From Leucobacter triazinivorans (lineage in GTDB: Bacteria > Actinomycetota > Actinomycetes > Actinomycetales > Microbacteriaceae), in the NCBI RefSeq assembly GCF_004208635.1, contig NZ_CP035806.1, forward strand, positions 1,302,001-1,366,000: 64,000 nucleotides of DNA, given 5' to 3'. The position numbers were made by a program, and so were the translations under genes. Shown here one piece after another: positions 52,086-61,169 of the stretch; within the stretch, counting starts at the first letter, position 1; every line of letters begins with the position of its first letter. Under the pieces are notes generated by a model, which searched no databases, was not told the DNA's origin, and saw only the letters and a program-made list of their open reading frames with translations.

Positions 52086-53195
52086 TCAAGGAGAAAGTAG
52101 GGATCGTGAAGGCTGAGCAGCGACGTGGCTGATCACTTCCGGACTTTTTTCAAGCAGAGCGGCCATTGTTCGATATCTCGCAACGAATCCATCGGCATCA
52201 ACAGTTGGGTTCGCGCTCTTCCAGCTGGCCATCGCTTCGTTGAAGTCTCGCCGAATGGACTTCGATACTCCCGGCAGGTAGCTCTCAGCCAACCGGTCTT
52301 CGAGCAGGTTCCACAACTCGAAGTATCGGTGTTCAAGGTCGCCGGCTTTCTTCGCAAGTCCGTCCGGGTCGTCGTAGACCCCGAAGTGCATCATCCGACG
52401 GCGACTGTGAGGGATTGACTCGATCTTGGCTTGCGCTTGTTCCATCTCGTCTTTCGCCTGCACCAAAGTCTCGATGTCTCGGTCGAGAAGTTGAGGGACT
52501 GGGGGCAGTGCAATCTCGTGAAGAGGAAGAGCAGTGCGCTGAACGGCAGCGATGACGTTTGGTCGCACGGCGAGCGAAAGGACGCCTGTTGCTTCGTGGA
52601 CATTGAGGTATCGGACAGCATCGAGGTCATCTCGGTCGAGCTCAGCAGTTGTGAGCTGGGCTGCGTCATCGTGGTTCTCGTCTCGATAGCCCGAGTTGAT
52701 TCGTCCGGGAAGGATTCGGATCGCGACGCGGTAGAGGTAGAACTGCTCCCCGCCATCGTGCTCATCGTGCATACGCCGGAGCATGTTTTCGATTGCTGTC
52801 TCGTAGGTGCCAAGATGTAGCGCCTTCGTTGTGTGAAACGAGACATAGTGATCCCGGTTCATCGGGTGATGGTCTGCCTGTTCCATGTCTTCAACGAAGC
52901 GGCGGGCATAGTCCGTCGAAGGCCAGTCTGCCTCGGTGCTGGTGTGGTACCAGGCGAAGCGGGCAACAGCGTCGTCATCGAGCGCAGGATCGTTCGGATC
53001 CCGGAGAGCGGCGACAGCGATTCCAAAGTGGATGTTGGCTCCGCAGTGTGAGCACTTCATGTGTGCGCCATCTGCTTCGGCGAAATAGTCCTCCGCAGAT
53101 AGAACCGAGACTTCTCCGCAGGCACAGTTCATCGCATAGCCGTAGTTGAAGCCGTCGCTCCGCTCGGTAAGTGGTGTCCTGTCGGGATTCTCCAT
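52086..53195 (-). CDS. Unknown zinc-ribbon cargo protein inserted backwards in the transfer operon
   Basis: ATG 53195 (MENPDRTPLTERSDGFNYGY) gives 369 residues. An N-terminal zinc ribbon (MNCACGEVSVL ... MKCSHCGANIHFG) is followed by a domain with VARFAWYHTSTEADWPSTDY and YVSFHTTKALHLGTYETAIE, then EQFYLYRVAIRILPGRINSG. The His/Thr/Tyr pattern loosely recalls ADP-ribosyltransferase-like folds; this is a weak guess. The C-terminus is helical (ETLVQAKDEMEQAQAKIESI). It has its own promoter on the opposite strand and is A/T-richer than the operon. Probably a defence or addiction gene. Confidence 0.6.
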   Translation of the reverse strand: MENPDRTPLTERSDGFNYGYAMNCACGEVSVLSAEDYFAEADGAHMKCSHCGANIHFGIAVAALRDPNDPALDDDAVARFAWYHTSTEADWPSTDYARRFVEDMEQADHHPMNRDHYVSFHTTKALHLGTYETAIENMLRRMHDEHDGGEQFYLYRVAIRILPGRINSGYRDENHDDAAQLTTAELDRDDLDAVRYLNVHEATGVLSLAVRPNVIAAVQRTALPLHEIALPPVPQLLDRDIETLVQAKDEMEQAQAKIESIPHSRRRMMHFGVYDDPDGLAKKAGDLEHRYFELWNLLEDRLAESYLPGVSKSIRRDFNEAMASWKSANPTVDADGFVARYRTMAALLEKSPEVISHVAAQPSRSLLSP

Positions 53196-53278
53196 CCAAC
53201 ACAGCGTATCGAGGGGCCTGTGGTGCACCTGGCTGGCAAGTCCGCCTCGGTGGCGGTGTGAGCTGAAGGAGCACCCCT

Positions 53279-53548
53279 GTGATTGATATTGATCCGAACG
53301 GTACCGGGCTTCCCGGTATCGAGCAGTTGCGCATCATCGTCGGCGCGGTCATGACCGTCGGTCTGATCCTCTCCGTTCTCGCCTTGATCGTCTCCGCGAT
53401 CGTGTGGGGCTTTGGCGCGAACAGCAGCAACCCGCACCTCGCGTCGCGCGGGAAGGTCGGGGTGCTCGTGTCCTGTGGGGCAGCGATCATTTGCGGGGCG
53501 TCGGTGACGCTCATCAACTTCTTCTGGGGCGTCGGCCAAGCCGTCTAG
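53279..53548 (+). CDS. DUF6112 family membrane protein, copy 2
   Basis: GTG 53279 gives 89 residues with two membrane segments (IIVGAVMTVGLILSVLALIV and VSCGAAIICGASVTLINFFW). It shares the VSAIVWG/A segment and overall form with the protein at 51780-52046, so it is a paralog. A likely small channel or pilin subunit of the secretion system, preceding the TrbL-like gene. Confidence 0.78.
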   Translation: MIDIDPNGTGLPGIEQLRIIVGAVMTVGLILSVLALIVSAIVWGFGANSSNPHLASRGKVGVLVSCGAAIICGASVTLINFFWGVGQAV

Positions 53549-53579
53549 CCCCCATCGTTCGCGCGGGAAGGAGGATGCG

Positions 53580-54995
53580 ATGAGTGTGTGTGATGTGCCG
53601 GTGATCTCGGCCGTGTGCGACACCGTCGGACAAGGAGCGGCGACGTTGATCGCGGCCCCGTTCGACTGGCTCGCCCAAGCCATGGGCGGCGCTGCCGCAT
53701 GGCTGTTCGAGGCAGTGTGGGCGGTGTTCGACACCACCACCCTCGTCGACGTCGCTGACGAGGGCTACATCGGTGTCTACAACATCTTGTTCGGGGTAGC
53801 GGTGTTCGTGGTGCTGATCTTCTTCTGTCTGCAACTGATCACCGGCCTCATCCACCGCGACCCCACCGCCCTCACCCGCGCCGCCCTGGGGGCTGCGAAA
53901 AGCATCCTCGGCTCGTTCGTCGCGATCGGCCTCACCGGCCTCCTCCTGGAGATCACTGATCAGCTCGCGGTCGGGATCGTGCAGGCGACCGGGAACACGA
54001 TGGAATCCATCGGCGACCGCATCACGCTCCTTGCCGCGGGGTTCGCGGGGATCAACATCGCTGCCCCCGGTGTGGGGGCGATCGTGACGATCTTTCTCGC
54101 AGGGCTCGCCATATCGGCGGCGGCGATCGTGTGGTTCTCGCTCCTGATCCGCAAAGCACTCCTGCTGGTCGCGATCGTGTTCGCCCCCATCGCCCTGGCC
54201 GGGTTCTCGTGGGATGCGACCAAGGCATGGTTCGGGAAGTGGGCGACCTTCGTGATCGCCCTGATCCTCTCCAAACTCGTCCTCGTGGTGATCTTCCTCG
54301 TCGCCATCACCCAAGTCAGTGCGCCCATCGAACTCGATCTTGCGTCGATCAGCGACCCCATCGCCGGAGTCGTGCTCATGTTCATTGCTGCGTTCGCCCC
54401 GTACATGACCTATAAGTTCGTCACGTTCATCGGGTTCGATATGTACCACTCGATGAGCGCCGAACAAGAAGCCAAATCCGCCCTCAACCGCCCCGTCCCC
54501 GTCCCATCCGCACCGAAGAGCGACGGCGCGAAGAAGGTGCTCGACGGAGCCGGCGACACCCCCACGGGTGGTGGCAAGGGCGGCGGCGCAGCACCGGCAG
54601 GCGGCGCAGTACCAGCCTCAACCGCTGCGCCTGCCGCAGGAAGCGGCGGCGCGACTGCGGGTGGAAGCGCCGGTGCGGCTGCAGGTGGCGCGAGTGGTGG
54701 AGCCGGCGCTGCGGGTGGCGGGGCCGGCGCGGGGGCCGCGGCTGCGGGGCCTGCCGCTGCGGTCGTGGTGGGTGCGCAGGTCGCGAAGGCTGCCGCGACC
54801 GCGGGACCGAAACTCGGCGGTGCCGTCAGTGGCGCAGCAGAAGGCCACGCGGCGGGCGCGGGCGAGACGGTGCAACCCGCACCGGCACCGAACCCGGCAC
54901 CGACCGCGCCTACGAGGCCGGCGCCCTCGGTGCCGCCGGCGAAGTCATCGCCACCGCCTGCACCGTCTCCGAAGCCGTCCGTCGGGAAGGGATAG
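53580..54995 (+). CDS. TrbL/VirB6-like polytopic channel protein
   Basis: ATG 53580 follows AAGGAGG. The 471-residue protein has about six to seven membrane segments in the first 300 residues (NILFGVAVFVVLIFFCLQLI, ILGSFVAIGLTGLLLEITDQ, ALLLVAIVFAPIALAGFSWD, FVIALILSKLVLVVIFLVAI). The C-terminal 170 residues are a low-complexity Gly/Ala/Pro tail ending in Pro/Ser. This is the VirB6/TrbL inner-membrane channel part of type IV secretion, with the tail common in actinobacteria. Confidence 0.85.
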   Translation: MSVCDVPVISAVCDTVGQGAATLIAAPFDWLAQAMGGAAAWLFEAVWAVFDTTTLVDVADEGYIGVYNILFGVAVFVVLIFFCLQLITGLIHRDPTALTRAALGAAKSILGSFVAIGLTGLLLEITDQLAVGIVQATGNTMESIGDRITLLAAGFAGINIAAPGVGAIVTIFLAGLAISAAAIVWFSLLIRKALLLVAIVFAPIALAGFSWDATKAWFGKWATFVIALILSKLVLVVIFLVAITQVSAPIELDLASISDPIAGVVLMFIAAFAPYMTYKFVTFIGFDMYHSMSAEQEAKSALNRPVPVPSAPKSDGAKKVLDGAGDTPTGGGKGGGAAPAGGAVPASTAAPAAGSGGATAGGSAGAAAGGASGGAGAAGGGAGAGAAAAGPAAAVVVGAQVAKAAATAGPKLGGAVSGAAEGHAAGAGETVQPAPAPNPAPTAPTRPAPSVPPAKSSPPPAPSPKPSVGKG

Positions 54996-54998
54996 TCG

Positions 54999-56468
54999 AT
55001 GTCGTCTCAACAGTCTACGAGCGGTGCGGAGTTTGGGTTGCGGGCGGTGCAGTTCTCCCGCCTCACCCGCCGCGGCATCCTCCTGGGCCTCTCCCTCCCG
55101 CAACTGATCGTCCTCGCCACCGGTGTCCTCTCCATCGTCGGCGCCCTCTACGCCGGCGGCGGCATCCTCCTAGCCTGGACCGCACCTATCTGGCTGCTGT
55201 GCGCAGCGCTCGCCTGGACCCCGGTCGGCGGACGGAAACTGATCGAGTGGGTGCCCGTCACCTTCCGCTGGGTCGCCCGCACCCAGAAGCGGCAGACCGT
55301 GTTCCGGCGACGCGTGGTCAAGCCTCGTCCCGCCGGGACGCTGGCGTTGCCGGGTGATGCGGCGGCTTTGCGGGAGTGGGAGGACCCGGAGACGGGCGCG
55401 GCGATGGTCCACGACCCCCACCAGCAGACCCTCACCGCGATCGTCGGCGTCTCACACCCCGCGTTCGTGCTCCTCGACCCGGGCGAGCAGGAACGCCGCG
55501 TCGCCACCTGGGGGCGGGTGCTTGCCACCACCTGCCGCTCCGGACGGATCGCGCGCCTCCAAGTGTGCGAACGCACCCTCCCCGACGGCGGCTCCGGGCT
55601 CGTGGAGTGGTGGCAGCGCCACGGCCACGACGACGGCTCCTGGACCTCGACCGTGTATCGGGAACTCATCGACCGTGCCGGGCCCGCCGGGGAACGCCAC
55701 GCCACCACCATCAGCCTCGCCCTCGACCTCAAGGCCGCAGCACGGCAGGTCCGCACAAATGGCGGCGGCATGAAAGGCGCAGCCGCCGTCCTCCGCCAAG
55801 AAATGACGACCCTAGTGACCGCGTTGCGGGCGGCAGAGCTCACCGTCACTGGGTGGCTCACCCCCGCCCAGGTCGCGGTGATCCTCCGCTCCGCCTACGA
55901 CCCCGCAACCGCCGCGATCCTCGAACGCCACACCGACATCGGCCGAACGCTCGCCACCGCTGGCCCCGTCGCGGTCACGGAGTCGTGGGGTCGGCTGCGC
56001 TCGGACTCCGCGCATCACGCGGTGTTGTGGGTGTCGGAGTGGCCGAGGTCGCAAGTGTATCCGGGGTTCCTCGCGCCGGTGCTGCTGTCGTCGGGGATTC
56101 AGCGGGCGTTCTCGCTGGTGTTTACGCCGATCCGGTCGGATCAGGCGGCACGGGACATCAGGAGGAAGAAGACCGAGCTGATCTCGGACGCGGCGCAGCG
56201 GCAGAAGATGGGGCAGATCGAAGACGCCTCCCAGACCGCCGAATACGGTGACGTGCTGCAACAAGAAGCCGACCTCACCGCCGGTCACGGCGTCCTCCGC
56301 TACACCGGCCTCATCAGCGTCAGCGCCCCCACCCCGGAAGAACTCGACACCGCCGTCGCCGCGATCGAACAAGCCGCCATCCAAGCACCCTGCGAGACCC
56401 GCCGCCTCGTCGGACAGCAAGCGCAAGCCTTCACCGTCGCAGCTCTGCCGCTGTGCCGCACCGTCTGA
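54999..56468 (+). CDS. SCO6880 family transfer protein (PrgI-like membrane part)
   Basis: ATG 54999 gives 489 residues. After a short polar start come two membrane segments (GILLGLSLPQLIVLATGVLS and ILLAWTAPIWLLCAALAW), then a soluble domain with LTAIVGVSHPAFVLLDPGEQ, EWWQRHGHDDGSWTSTVYRE and SWGRLRSDSAHHAVLWVSEW. It corresponds to the N-terminal, non-ATPase part of the VirB3-VirB4 unit in actinobacteria and is always near a VirB4 ATPase. Confidence 0.85.
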   Translation: MSSQQSTSGAEFGLRAVQFSRLTRRGILLGLSLPQLIVLATGVLSIVGALYAGGGILLAWTAPIWLLCAALAWTPVGGRKLIEWVPVTFRWVARTQKRQTVFRRRVVKPRPAGTLALPGDAAALREWEDPETGAAMVHDPHQQTLTAIVGVSHPAFVLLDPGEQERRVATWGRVLATTCRSGRIARLQVCERTLPDGGSGLVEWWQRHGHDDGSWTSTVYRELIDRAGPAGERHATTISLALDLKAAARQVRTNGGGMKGAAAVLRQEMTTLVTALRAAELTVTGWLTPAQVAVILRSAYDPATAAILERHTDIGRTLATAGPVAVTESWGRLRSDSAHHAVLWVSEWPRSQVYPGFLAPVLLSSGIQRAFSLVFTPIRSDQAARDIRRKKTELISDAAQRQKMGQIEDASQTAEYGDVLQQEADLTAGHGVLRYTGLISVSAPTPEELDTAVAAIEQAAIQAPCETRRLVGQQAQAFTVAALPLCRTV

Positions 56469-56480
56469 CAGGAGTGAGTG

Positions 56481-57257
56481 ATGCCGACCTTCCAGAACCC
56501 CACCGCTGATGCTGCGGAAGCGTCCGAAGCGCTCCGCGGGCTCGCGCACGCAACCCGCGTGTTCGAGGACCCCGCCGACACCTACGCGGTGCTCGGTGAT
56601 CTCCTCTCCGGGGTGAGGTCTCTGCGGCAGGTGCTCGACCAACTCGCCACCGTGCATGTCTCGAACCAGGTGCGTGCCTACGACGACGCCGGAAACCAGG
56701 GTGCCGGCGCAAGTCACGCTCTCACCGCCGCGGCCGACCTGCGCCAGGCGGCGGCACTGCTCGATGGTGTGCATGACCAGGTGGATGCGGCCATGGGCGT
56801 CTCTGGTCGCATCGCATGGCGGCCCGCACCCTCAACCCCAGCCCCTGCGCGGTGGGTCGGGATTGTGTTCCTACAGGGTCAGGACGCCGATAAGGTGCTG
56901 GCGATCATCGACCGCGACGGCACGGACGCGGCAATCGAGCACCTGACCGGGTTCGACAGAGGCGACGAGACCACGCAAGCAGCGCTGGTCAACGGATACA
57001 TCTACGACGAACCCCCAACCGGACCCCTCGACCGAGTGATCGAGCAGGGCGGCTACGTGCTGACCTACAACCACGACCACGGACACGTCTCCCTGCACCG
57101 CACACACCCCGAAGTGCGAGAACTCGACACACCGCCGGCGAAGGCAAAGACGGCGGCCCCGCCGAGAGCTCGTCGCACCGTGCCGTCCGTTGAAGAGGAT
57201 GAGGACTGGTTCGTTCCCTCGCAGGCGTCGTCGCCGTCTCGGGGGCGAGCGCTGTGA
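56481..57257 (+). CDS. Unknown transfer-operon protein
   Basis: ATG 56481 is preferred (AGGAGTGAGTG upstream). The 258-residue soluble protein starts with a helical repeat (AAEASEALRGLAHATRVFED, AVLGDLLSGVRSLRQVLDQL), then a segment with WVGIVFLQGQDADKVLAIID, AIEHLTGFDRGDETTQAALV. It ends in a polar basic tail. The first part resembles conserved proteins placed between SCO6880 and VirB4 genes. Function unknown. Overlaps the VirB4 start by 4 bases. Confidence 0.65.
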   Translation: MPTFQNPTADAAEASEALRGLAHATRVFEDPADTYAVLGDLLSGVRSLRQVLDQLATVHVSNQVRAYDDAGNQGAGASHALTAAADLRQAAALLDGVHDQVDAAMGVSGRIAWRPAPSTPAPARWVGIVFLQGQDADKVLAIIDRDGTDAAIEHLTGFDRGDETTQAALVNGYIYDEPPTGPLDRVIEQGGYVLTYNHDHGHVSLHRTHPEVRELDTPPAKAKTAAPPRARRTVPSVEEDEDWFVPSQASSPSRGRAL

Positions 57258-58771
57258 GTGACCGGCAGAAGCTCCATACGGCGGCGCTGGTCGAACCCGC
57301 CGGGGAACGCCGCAAACACCGGAAGGCGCGCAAGCACGCCGCCGCGAACATCGAAGCGGCCGCCCGCAAGGCGGATCAGGCCCAGGAACGCGCACGGTTG
57401 GCGGCAGAGCGTGCCGAGCGGCGCAACACCACCTACCTGCCCGCCGCGGGCGAGCCGGGTCCTGCGGCGCTCAGGACGCCGGGGAGGTTTCGTCTTCCGC
57501 GGCATCAGGACACGTCCGCGACGCTCGCGGGCGCGTACCCGTTCCTCGCAGAAGGCGGCCTCGGCGCCGACGGAGTATTCATCGGGCAGGACCTCTACTC
57601 CGGCGGGTCATTCGTGTACGACCCCTGGACCCTCTACGCCCGCGGCATCATCACCGCACCCAACATCGTTCTCGCAGGGATCGTCGGCTCCGGCAAATCC
57701 TCCCTCGCCAAATCCCTCTACACGCGGTCGATCCCGTTCGGACGCCGCGTCTACGTCCCCGGCGACCCGAAAGGCGAACACACTGCCGTCGCCGAAGCCG
57801 TCGGCGGGAGAGCGATCGTCCTCGGTCACGGGCTCCGGAACCGTCTCAACCCGCTCGATGAAGGCCACCGCACCTCCGGGACCAGCGACGCGGAATGGGC
57901 GGCACAAGTTGCCTCACGTCGTCGTGAACTCATCGGTGCGTTGGCGGAGACGGTGTTGGATCGGGTGCTGTCACCGTTGGAGCACACCGCGATCGACCTC
58001 GCCCTCCAAGACACCGTTCGCTCGTCGGAGGTGCCGATCCTGCCGATGGTCGTCGACCGCATCCTGAAACCGGAACCTGCAACCGATACCGATGGGCGGC
58101 TCGCCGAAGACGGCAGGCTCGTCGGCCACGCACTCCGACGCCTCGTCGCCGGCGACCTCGCGGGATTGTTCGATGGGCCTTCGACGGTGCGGTTCGACCC
58201 ATCCCTCCCGATGGTGAGCCTTGATCTGTCACGGGTCGCGGAGAACTCGACACTGATCTCGGTGCTGATGACTTGCTCTTCGGCGTGGATGGAGTCAGCG
58301 CTGATGGACCCAAACGGTGGACATCGGTGGGTGATCTACGACGAAGCGTGGCGACTCATGGCCTACCCGGCCTTGCTGCGGAGGATGGATGCGCAATGGC
58401 GGCTCGCGCGGCATTACGGGATCGCGAACATGCTGATCTTCCATAAGCTCACCGACCTCGACAACGTCGGCGACCAAGGGTCCGCGATGCGCGCCCTCGC
58501 GAACTCGCTGCTGGCGAATGCGGAGACGCGGATCATCTACCGGCAAGAACCCGACCAACTCGGTGCTACTGCTGCCGCTCTCGGGCTGACCGGCACCGAA
58601 CAGAAACTCCTCCCAGGGCTCGGCAGCGGGCAGGGGCTGTGGCGGATCAAGGAACGCAGTTTCGTCGTACAGCATCAGCTCCACCCGGCGGAGCTGGCTG
58701 CGTTCGACACCACCGCCCGGATGAAGGGCGTTCCCCGTAAGTTCAGGATTTCTGAAGGCGATTCAGCGTGA
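57254..58771 (+). CDS. VirB4-like conjugation ATPase
   Basis: GTG 57254 gives 505 residues. A basic coiled N-terminus precedes the ATPase: Walker A NIVLAGIVGSGKSSLAKSLY, RVYVPGDPKGEHTAVAEAVG (the motif after the P-loop), Walker B HRWVIYDEAWRLMAYP, and the QARxHG-like IIYRQEPDQLGATAAALGL segment. It powers assembly and substrate transfer at the inner membrane. It is last in the visible operon. No VirD4-type coupling protein or TcpA follows in the window. Confidence 0.9.
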   Translation: MSDRQKLHTAALVEPAGERRKHRKARKHAAANIEAAARKADQAQERARLAAERAERRNTTYLPAAGEPGPAALRTPGRFRLPRHQDTSATLAGAYPFLAEGGLGADGVFIGQDLYSGGSFVYDPWTLYARGIITAPNIVLAGIVGSGKSSLAKSLYTRSIPFGRRVYVPGDPKGEHTAVAEAVGGRAIVLGHGLRNRLNPLDEGHRTSGTSDAEWAAQVASRRRELIGALAETVLDRVLSPLEHTAIDLALQDTVRSSEVPILPMVVDRILKPEPATDTDGRLAEDGRLVGHALRRLVAGDLAGLFDGPSTVRFDPSLPMVSLDLSRVAENSTLISVLMTCSSAWMESALMDPNGGHRWVIYDEAWRLMAYPALLRRMDAQWRLARHYGIANMLIFHKLTDLDNVGDQGSAMRALANSLLANAETRIIYRQEPDQLGATAAALGLTGTEQKLLPGLGSGQGLWRIKERSFVVQHQLHPAELAAFDTTARMKGVPRKFRISEGDSA

Positions 58772-59363
58772 AGATGCGGGTCGACGGGCCGCTGGAGTGC
58801 GCGTGAGGGTGCATGTTCGTGGAAGATGCACCCTCACCTCGTGCTTCTGCAGGGTCAGCTGTGGTGCGGCGTTCAACGAGGAGGGTGTCACGCCAGCGTC
58901 CGGCGTATGGCCCTGCTTCCATGCGGGCGATGCGTTCTCTCCGTCCGACGACGCGGAACCCGGCCCGCTCATGGAGGCGCAAGCTTGCGGTGTTCTCGGG
59001 GAAGATCGACGATTGGACCGTCCAGACCCCCACCTGGTCCGCGAGTTCGAGGAACGCGGTCAGGAGAGCTGAGCCGACTCCGTGCCCTGCAGCATCCGGG
59101 TGGATGTAGATGGAGTGCTCGACGACGCCCGCGTACACGGCCCGCGCCGAGACGGGTGAGGCGGCGGCCCACCCGAGAACCTGCCCCTCGGAGTCGACGG
59201 CGACGAGGCTGAGTTCCGGGCGTTTGCCGGTGGCGAAGGCGGCCCAGGTGTTGGGTGGAGCGGTTTCGAAGGTGGCGTGCCCGGTCGCGATCCCGGCCCG
59301 GTAGATGTTCTCGACCTCGGGCCAGTCAGCCTCGACCATCGGCCTGAATTGGAGCGACTCCAT
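58743..59363 (-). CDS. arsN1: ArsN1-like / phosphinothricin-type N-acetyltransferase
   Basis: ATG 59363 overlaps the arsR stop (ATGA). The 206-residue GNAT has ENIYRAGIATGHATFETAPP, VYAGVVEHSIYIHPDAAGHG with the acetyl-CoA loop, HERAGFRVVGRRERIARMEA and GRWRDTLLVERR. This is the phosphinothricin/arsinothricin acetyltransferase pattern, and the ars neighbours favour ArsN1. The last 30 residues or so are an unusual tail that reads through a hairpin (58804-58836) and over the 3' end of the virB4 gene, so the original stop has probably been lost at a junction. Confidence 0.78.
   Translation of the reverse strand: MESLQFRPMVEADWPEVENIYRAGIATGHATFETAPPNTWAAFATGKRPELSLVAVDSEGQVLGWAAASPVSARAVYAGVVEHSIYIHPDAAGHGVGSALLTAFLELADQVGVWTVQSSIFPENTASLRLHERAGFRVVGRRERIARMEAGPYAGRWRDTLLVERRTTADPAEARGEGASSTNMHPHAHSSGPSTRIFTLNRLQKS
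58804..58836. terminator. Bidirectional terminator hairpin between virB4 and arsN1
   Basis: An 11-bp perfect inverted repeat TGAGGGTGCAT / ATGCACCCTCA with an 11-base loop lies 33 bases after the VirB4 stop. It is inside the extended arsN1 frame. Confidence 0.6.
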
Positions 59364-59716
59364 CAGGCCGTGAATGCTCGGGCTGCGTCGACAAGGGTGC
59401 CGGTCGTGGGCTGGTAGTACGCCCACTTGCCGCGCTGCTCACGGGTGACGAGCCCGGCCTCGACAAGGAGCTTCATGTGGTGCGACACGGTCGGCTGCGA
59501 CAGCCCGACGGGTTCGGTGAGATCACACACGCACATCTCCCCGCTCGCACTCGCGGTGATGAGCGAGAACAGCTTGATCCGGTTCGGGTCGCCGAGCGCT
59601 TTGAACACCTTCGCGAGCTGCTGCGCGGTCGCGTCATCGACCATCGGATATGCCGCAGGGGCGCAGCACGGCCCCTGCGCGGGTGTCGTGTCAATCGTCG
59701 AGCGGAGAGCAGCCAT
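59363..59716 (-). CDS. arsR: ArsR-family arsenic-responsive repressor
   Basis: ATG 59716 (MAALRSTIDTTPAQ) is preferred; GTG 59734 would lie against the operator. The 117-residue protein has the ArsR winged helix: LAKVFKALGDPNRIKLFSLI, then GEMCVCDLTEPVGLSQPTVS with the CxC arsenite site (CVCDL) at the DNA-binding helix, and HHMKLLVEAGLVTREQRGKW. An N-terminal CC pair (GPCCAPAA) may add a ligand. It represses the divergent arsR-arsN1 and flavoprotein genes until As(III) binds. Confidence 0.92.
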   Translation of the reverse strand: MAALRSTIDTTPAQGPCCAPAAYPMVDDATAQQLAKVFKALGDPNRIKLFSLITASASGEMCVCDLTEPVGLSQPTVSHHMKLLVEAGLVTREQRGKWAYYQPTTGTLVDAARAFTA

Positions 59717-59737
59717 GCTTCCATTCTGCCTCACGTA

Positions 59738-59751
59738 TTGACAGATGTCGA
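59738..59751. promoter_or_regulatory. ArsR operator/promoter in the divergent ars region
   Basis: TTGACA-GA-TGTCGA is a near-perfect dyad and contains a TTGACA -35 box. It lies between the divergent arsR and flavoprotein genes. A related half-site cluster is at about 59771-59788. Confidence 0.55.
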
Positions 59752-59802
59752 TGCGTTCGGCAGGCTTGTCACATCGAAGAACATCAATGCATGGAGGTTG
59801 AT

Positions 59803-61125
59803 ATGGATTCCGTCGTCGTCATCGGCGCGGGCCCGCAGGGACTCGCGGCGGCCGCGCACCTGCTCGAGCGCGGCCTGAACCCGCTCATCCTGGAAGCCGG
59901 CACTGGGCCGGCCTCGGCGGTGGCCGAATGGGGGCACGTGCGGCTGTTCTCGCCGTGGACGGAGCTCACCGATGCGGCGTCGCGACGCCTGCTGGAACCC
60001 ACCGGCTGGATGGCGCCCACTCAGGGGTATCCGACCGGCGCGCAGTGGATCGAGCAGTACCTCGCGCCGCTCGCGGAGACCCTCGGTCATCGCATCCGGT
60101 ATGGGGCGCGGGTGATCGGCGTGGGGCGCAAGGGCCGCGATCTCTCGGTTGATGCGGGACGCGCTGAGCAGCCCTTCATCGTGCACGTCGAGCCCGCGGA
60201 CAGCAGCGAGGAGCGGATCGAAGCACGCGCCGTGATCGACGCCTCGGGCACCTGGCGGACGCCCAGTCCCGCCGGCGCCGACGGGCTTCCCGCCCTCGGC
60301 GAGCGTGCAGCGATCGAGGCAGGCCTCATGGAGCACCGCATGCCCGCGATCGAGGATGCCAGTGCGCTGGCGGGTCAGCATGTCGTGGTGGTCGGCAACG
60401 GGCACTCAGCGGCGACCACGATCGGGATCCTGTCCAGGGTGGCCAAGCGCGAACCCGGAACACGGATCAGCTGGGTGCTGCGCCGCGGCACGGTCGGCAA
60501 CACCTTCGGCGGCGGCAGCGCCGACGAACTGCCCGAGCGCGGCGCGCTGGGCCAGCGCGCGAAGAAGGCCGTCGAAGACGGCCTCGTGGACCTCGTCACC
60601 GGGTTCCGCACTGAACAGGTCGTCATCGACGGCGGCCAGGCAGTACTGGTTGCAGAGGACGGCCGACAGCTCGCGCCTGCGGCGCGGGTGTTCGTCGCCA
60701 CAGGGTTCCGCCCCGACCTATCCTTCCTCTCCGAGATCCGTCTCGACCTCGACATGCGCCTGCAGGCCCCGACGCGCATCGCCGCGGAGGTCGACCCAAA
60801 CGTGCACTCCTGCGGCTCCGTCCGGGCCACCGGCGCGGCCGACCTCGAGCAGCCCGAGCCGGGGTTCTACATCGTGGGCGCGAAGTCCTACGGACGCGCG
60901 CCGACCTTCCTCGCCCTGACCGGCTTCGAGCAGGTACGCAGCGTCGTCGCCGCGATCGCCGGAGACCGCGAAGCCGCCGAGCGCGTGGAGCTCGCCCTGC
61001 CCGACACGGGCGTGTGCGGAGGCTCCGGCCTCTTCGACGCGCCCGACGAGCAGTCCGCGGCCGGGCCCTGCTGCGCGCCTGCGCCACAGCTCATCCAGCT
61101 GGGGGCACCACCCCTGGTCCGCTGA
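59803..61125 (+). CDS. Flavoprotein monooxygenase of the ars cluster (ArsO-like)
   Basis: ATG 59803 lies after GGAGG. The 440-residue protein has an FAD-binding GxGxxG motif in SVVVIGAGPQGLAAAAHLLE at the start and an NADP-binding one in QHVVVVGNGHSAATTIGILS near residue 200, with HVRLFSPWTELTDAASRRLL between. This two-dinucleotide layout is that of flavin monooxygenases; in ars operons they are called ArsO. The C-terminus has a GPCCAPAP cysteine pair that might bind arsenic. It is divergent from arsR. Substrate not established. Confidence 0.8.
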   Translation: MDSVVVIGAGPQGLAAAAHLLERGLNPLILEAGTGPASAVAEWGHVRLFSPWTELTDAASRRLLEPTGWMAPTQGYPTGAQWIEQYLAPLAETLGHRIRYGARVIGVGRKGRDLSVDAGRAEQPFIVHVEPADSSEERIEARAVIDASGTWRTPSPAGADGLPALGERAAIEAGLMEHRMPAIEDASALAGQHVVVVGNGHSAATTIGILSRVAKREPGTRISWVLRRGTVGNTFGGGSADELPERGALGQRAKKAVEDGLVDLVTGFRTEQVVIDGGQAVLVAEDGRQLAPAARVFVATGFRPDLSFLSEIRLDLDMRLQAPTRIAAEVDPNVHSCGSVRATGAADLEQPEPGFYIVGAKSYGRAPTFLALTGFEQVRSVVAAIAGDREAAERVELALPDTGVCGGSGLFDAPDEQSAAGPCCAPAPQLIQLGAPPLVR

Positions 61126-61135
61126 TACCCAAATA

Positions 61136-61169
61136 GTCAGCATTCGCTGTATGATCAGTGAATGCTGAC
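61136..61169. promoter_or_regulatory. CmtR operator overlapping a leaderless start
   Basis: GTCAGCATTC and GAATGCTGAC form a perfect 10-bp inverted repeat around a 14-base centre. A TATGAT -10 box at 61150-61155 is inside it, and the ATG at 61162 is in the right arm, so the transcript probably begins at the start codon. Confidence 0.65.
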
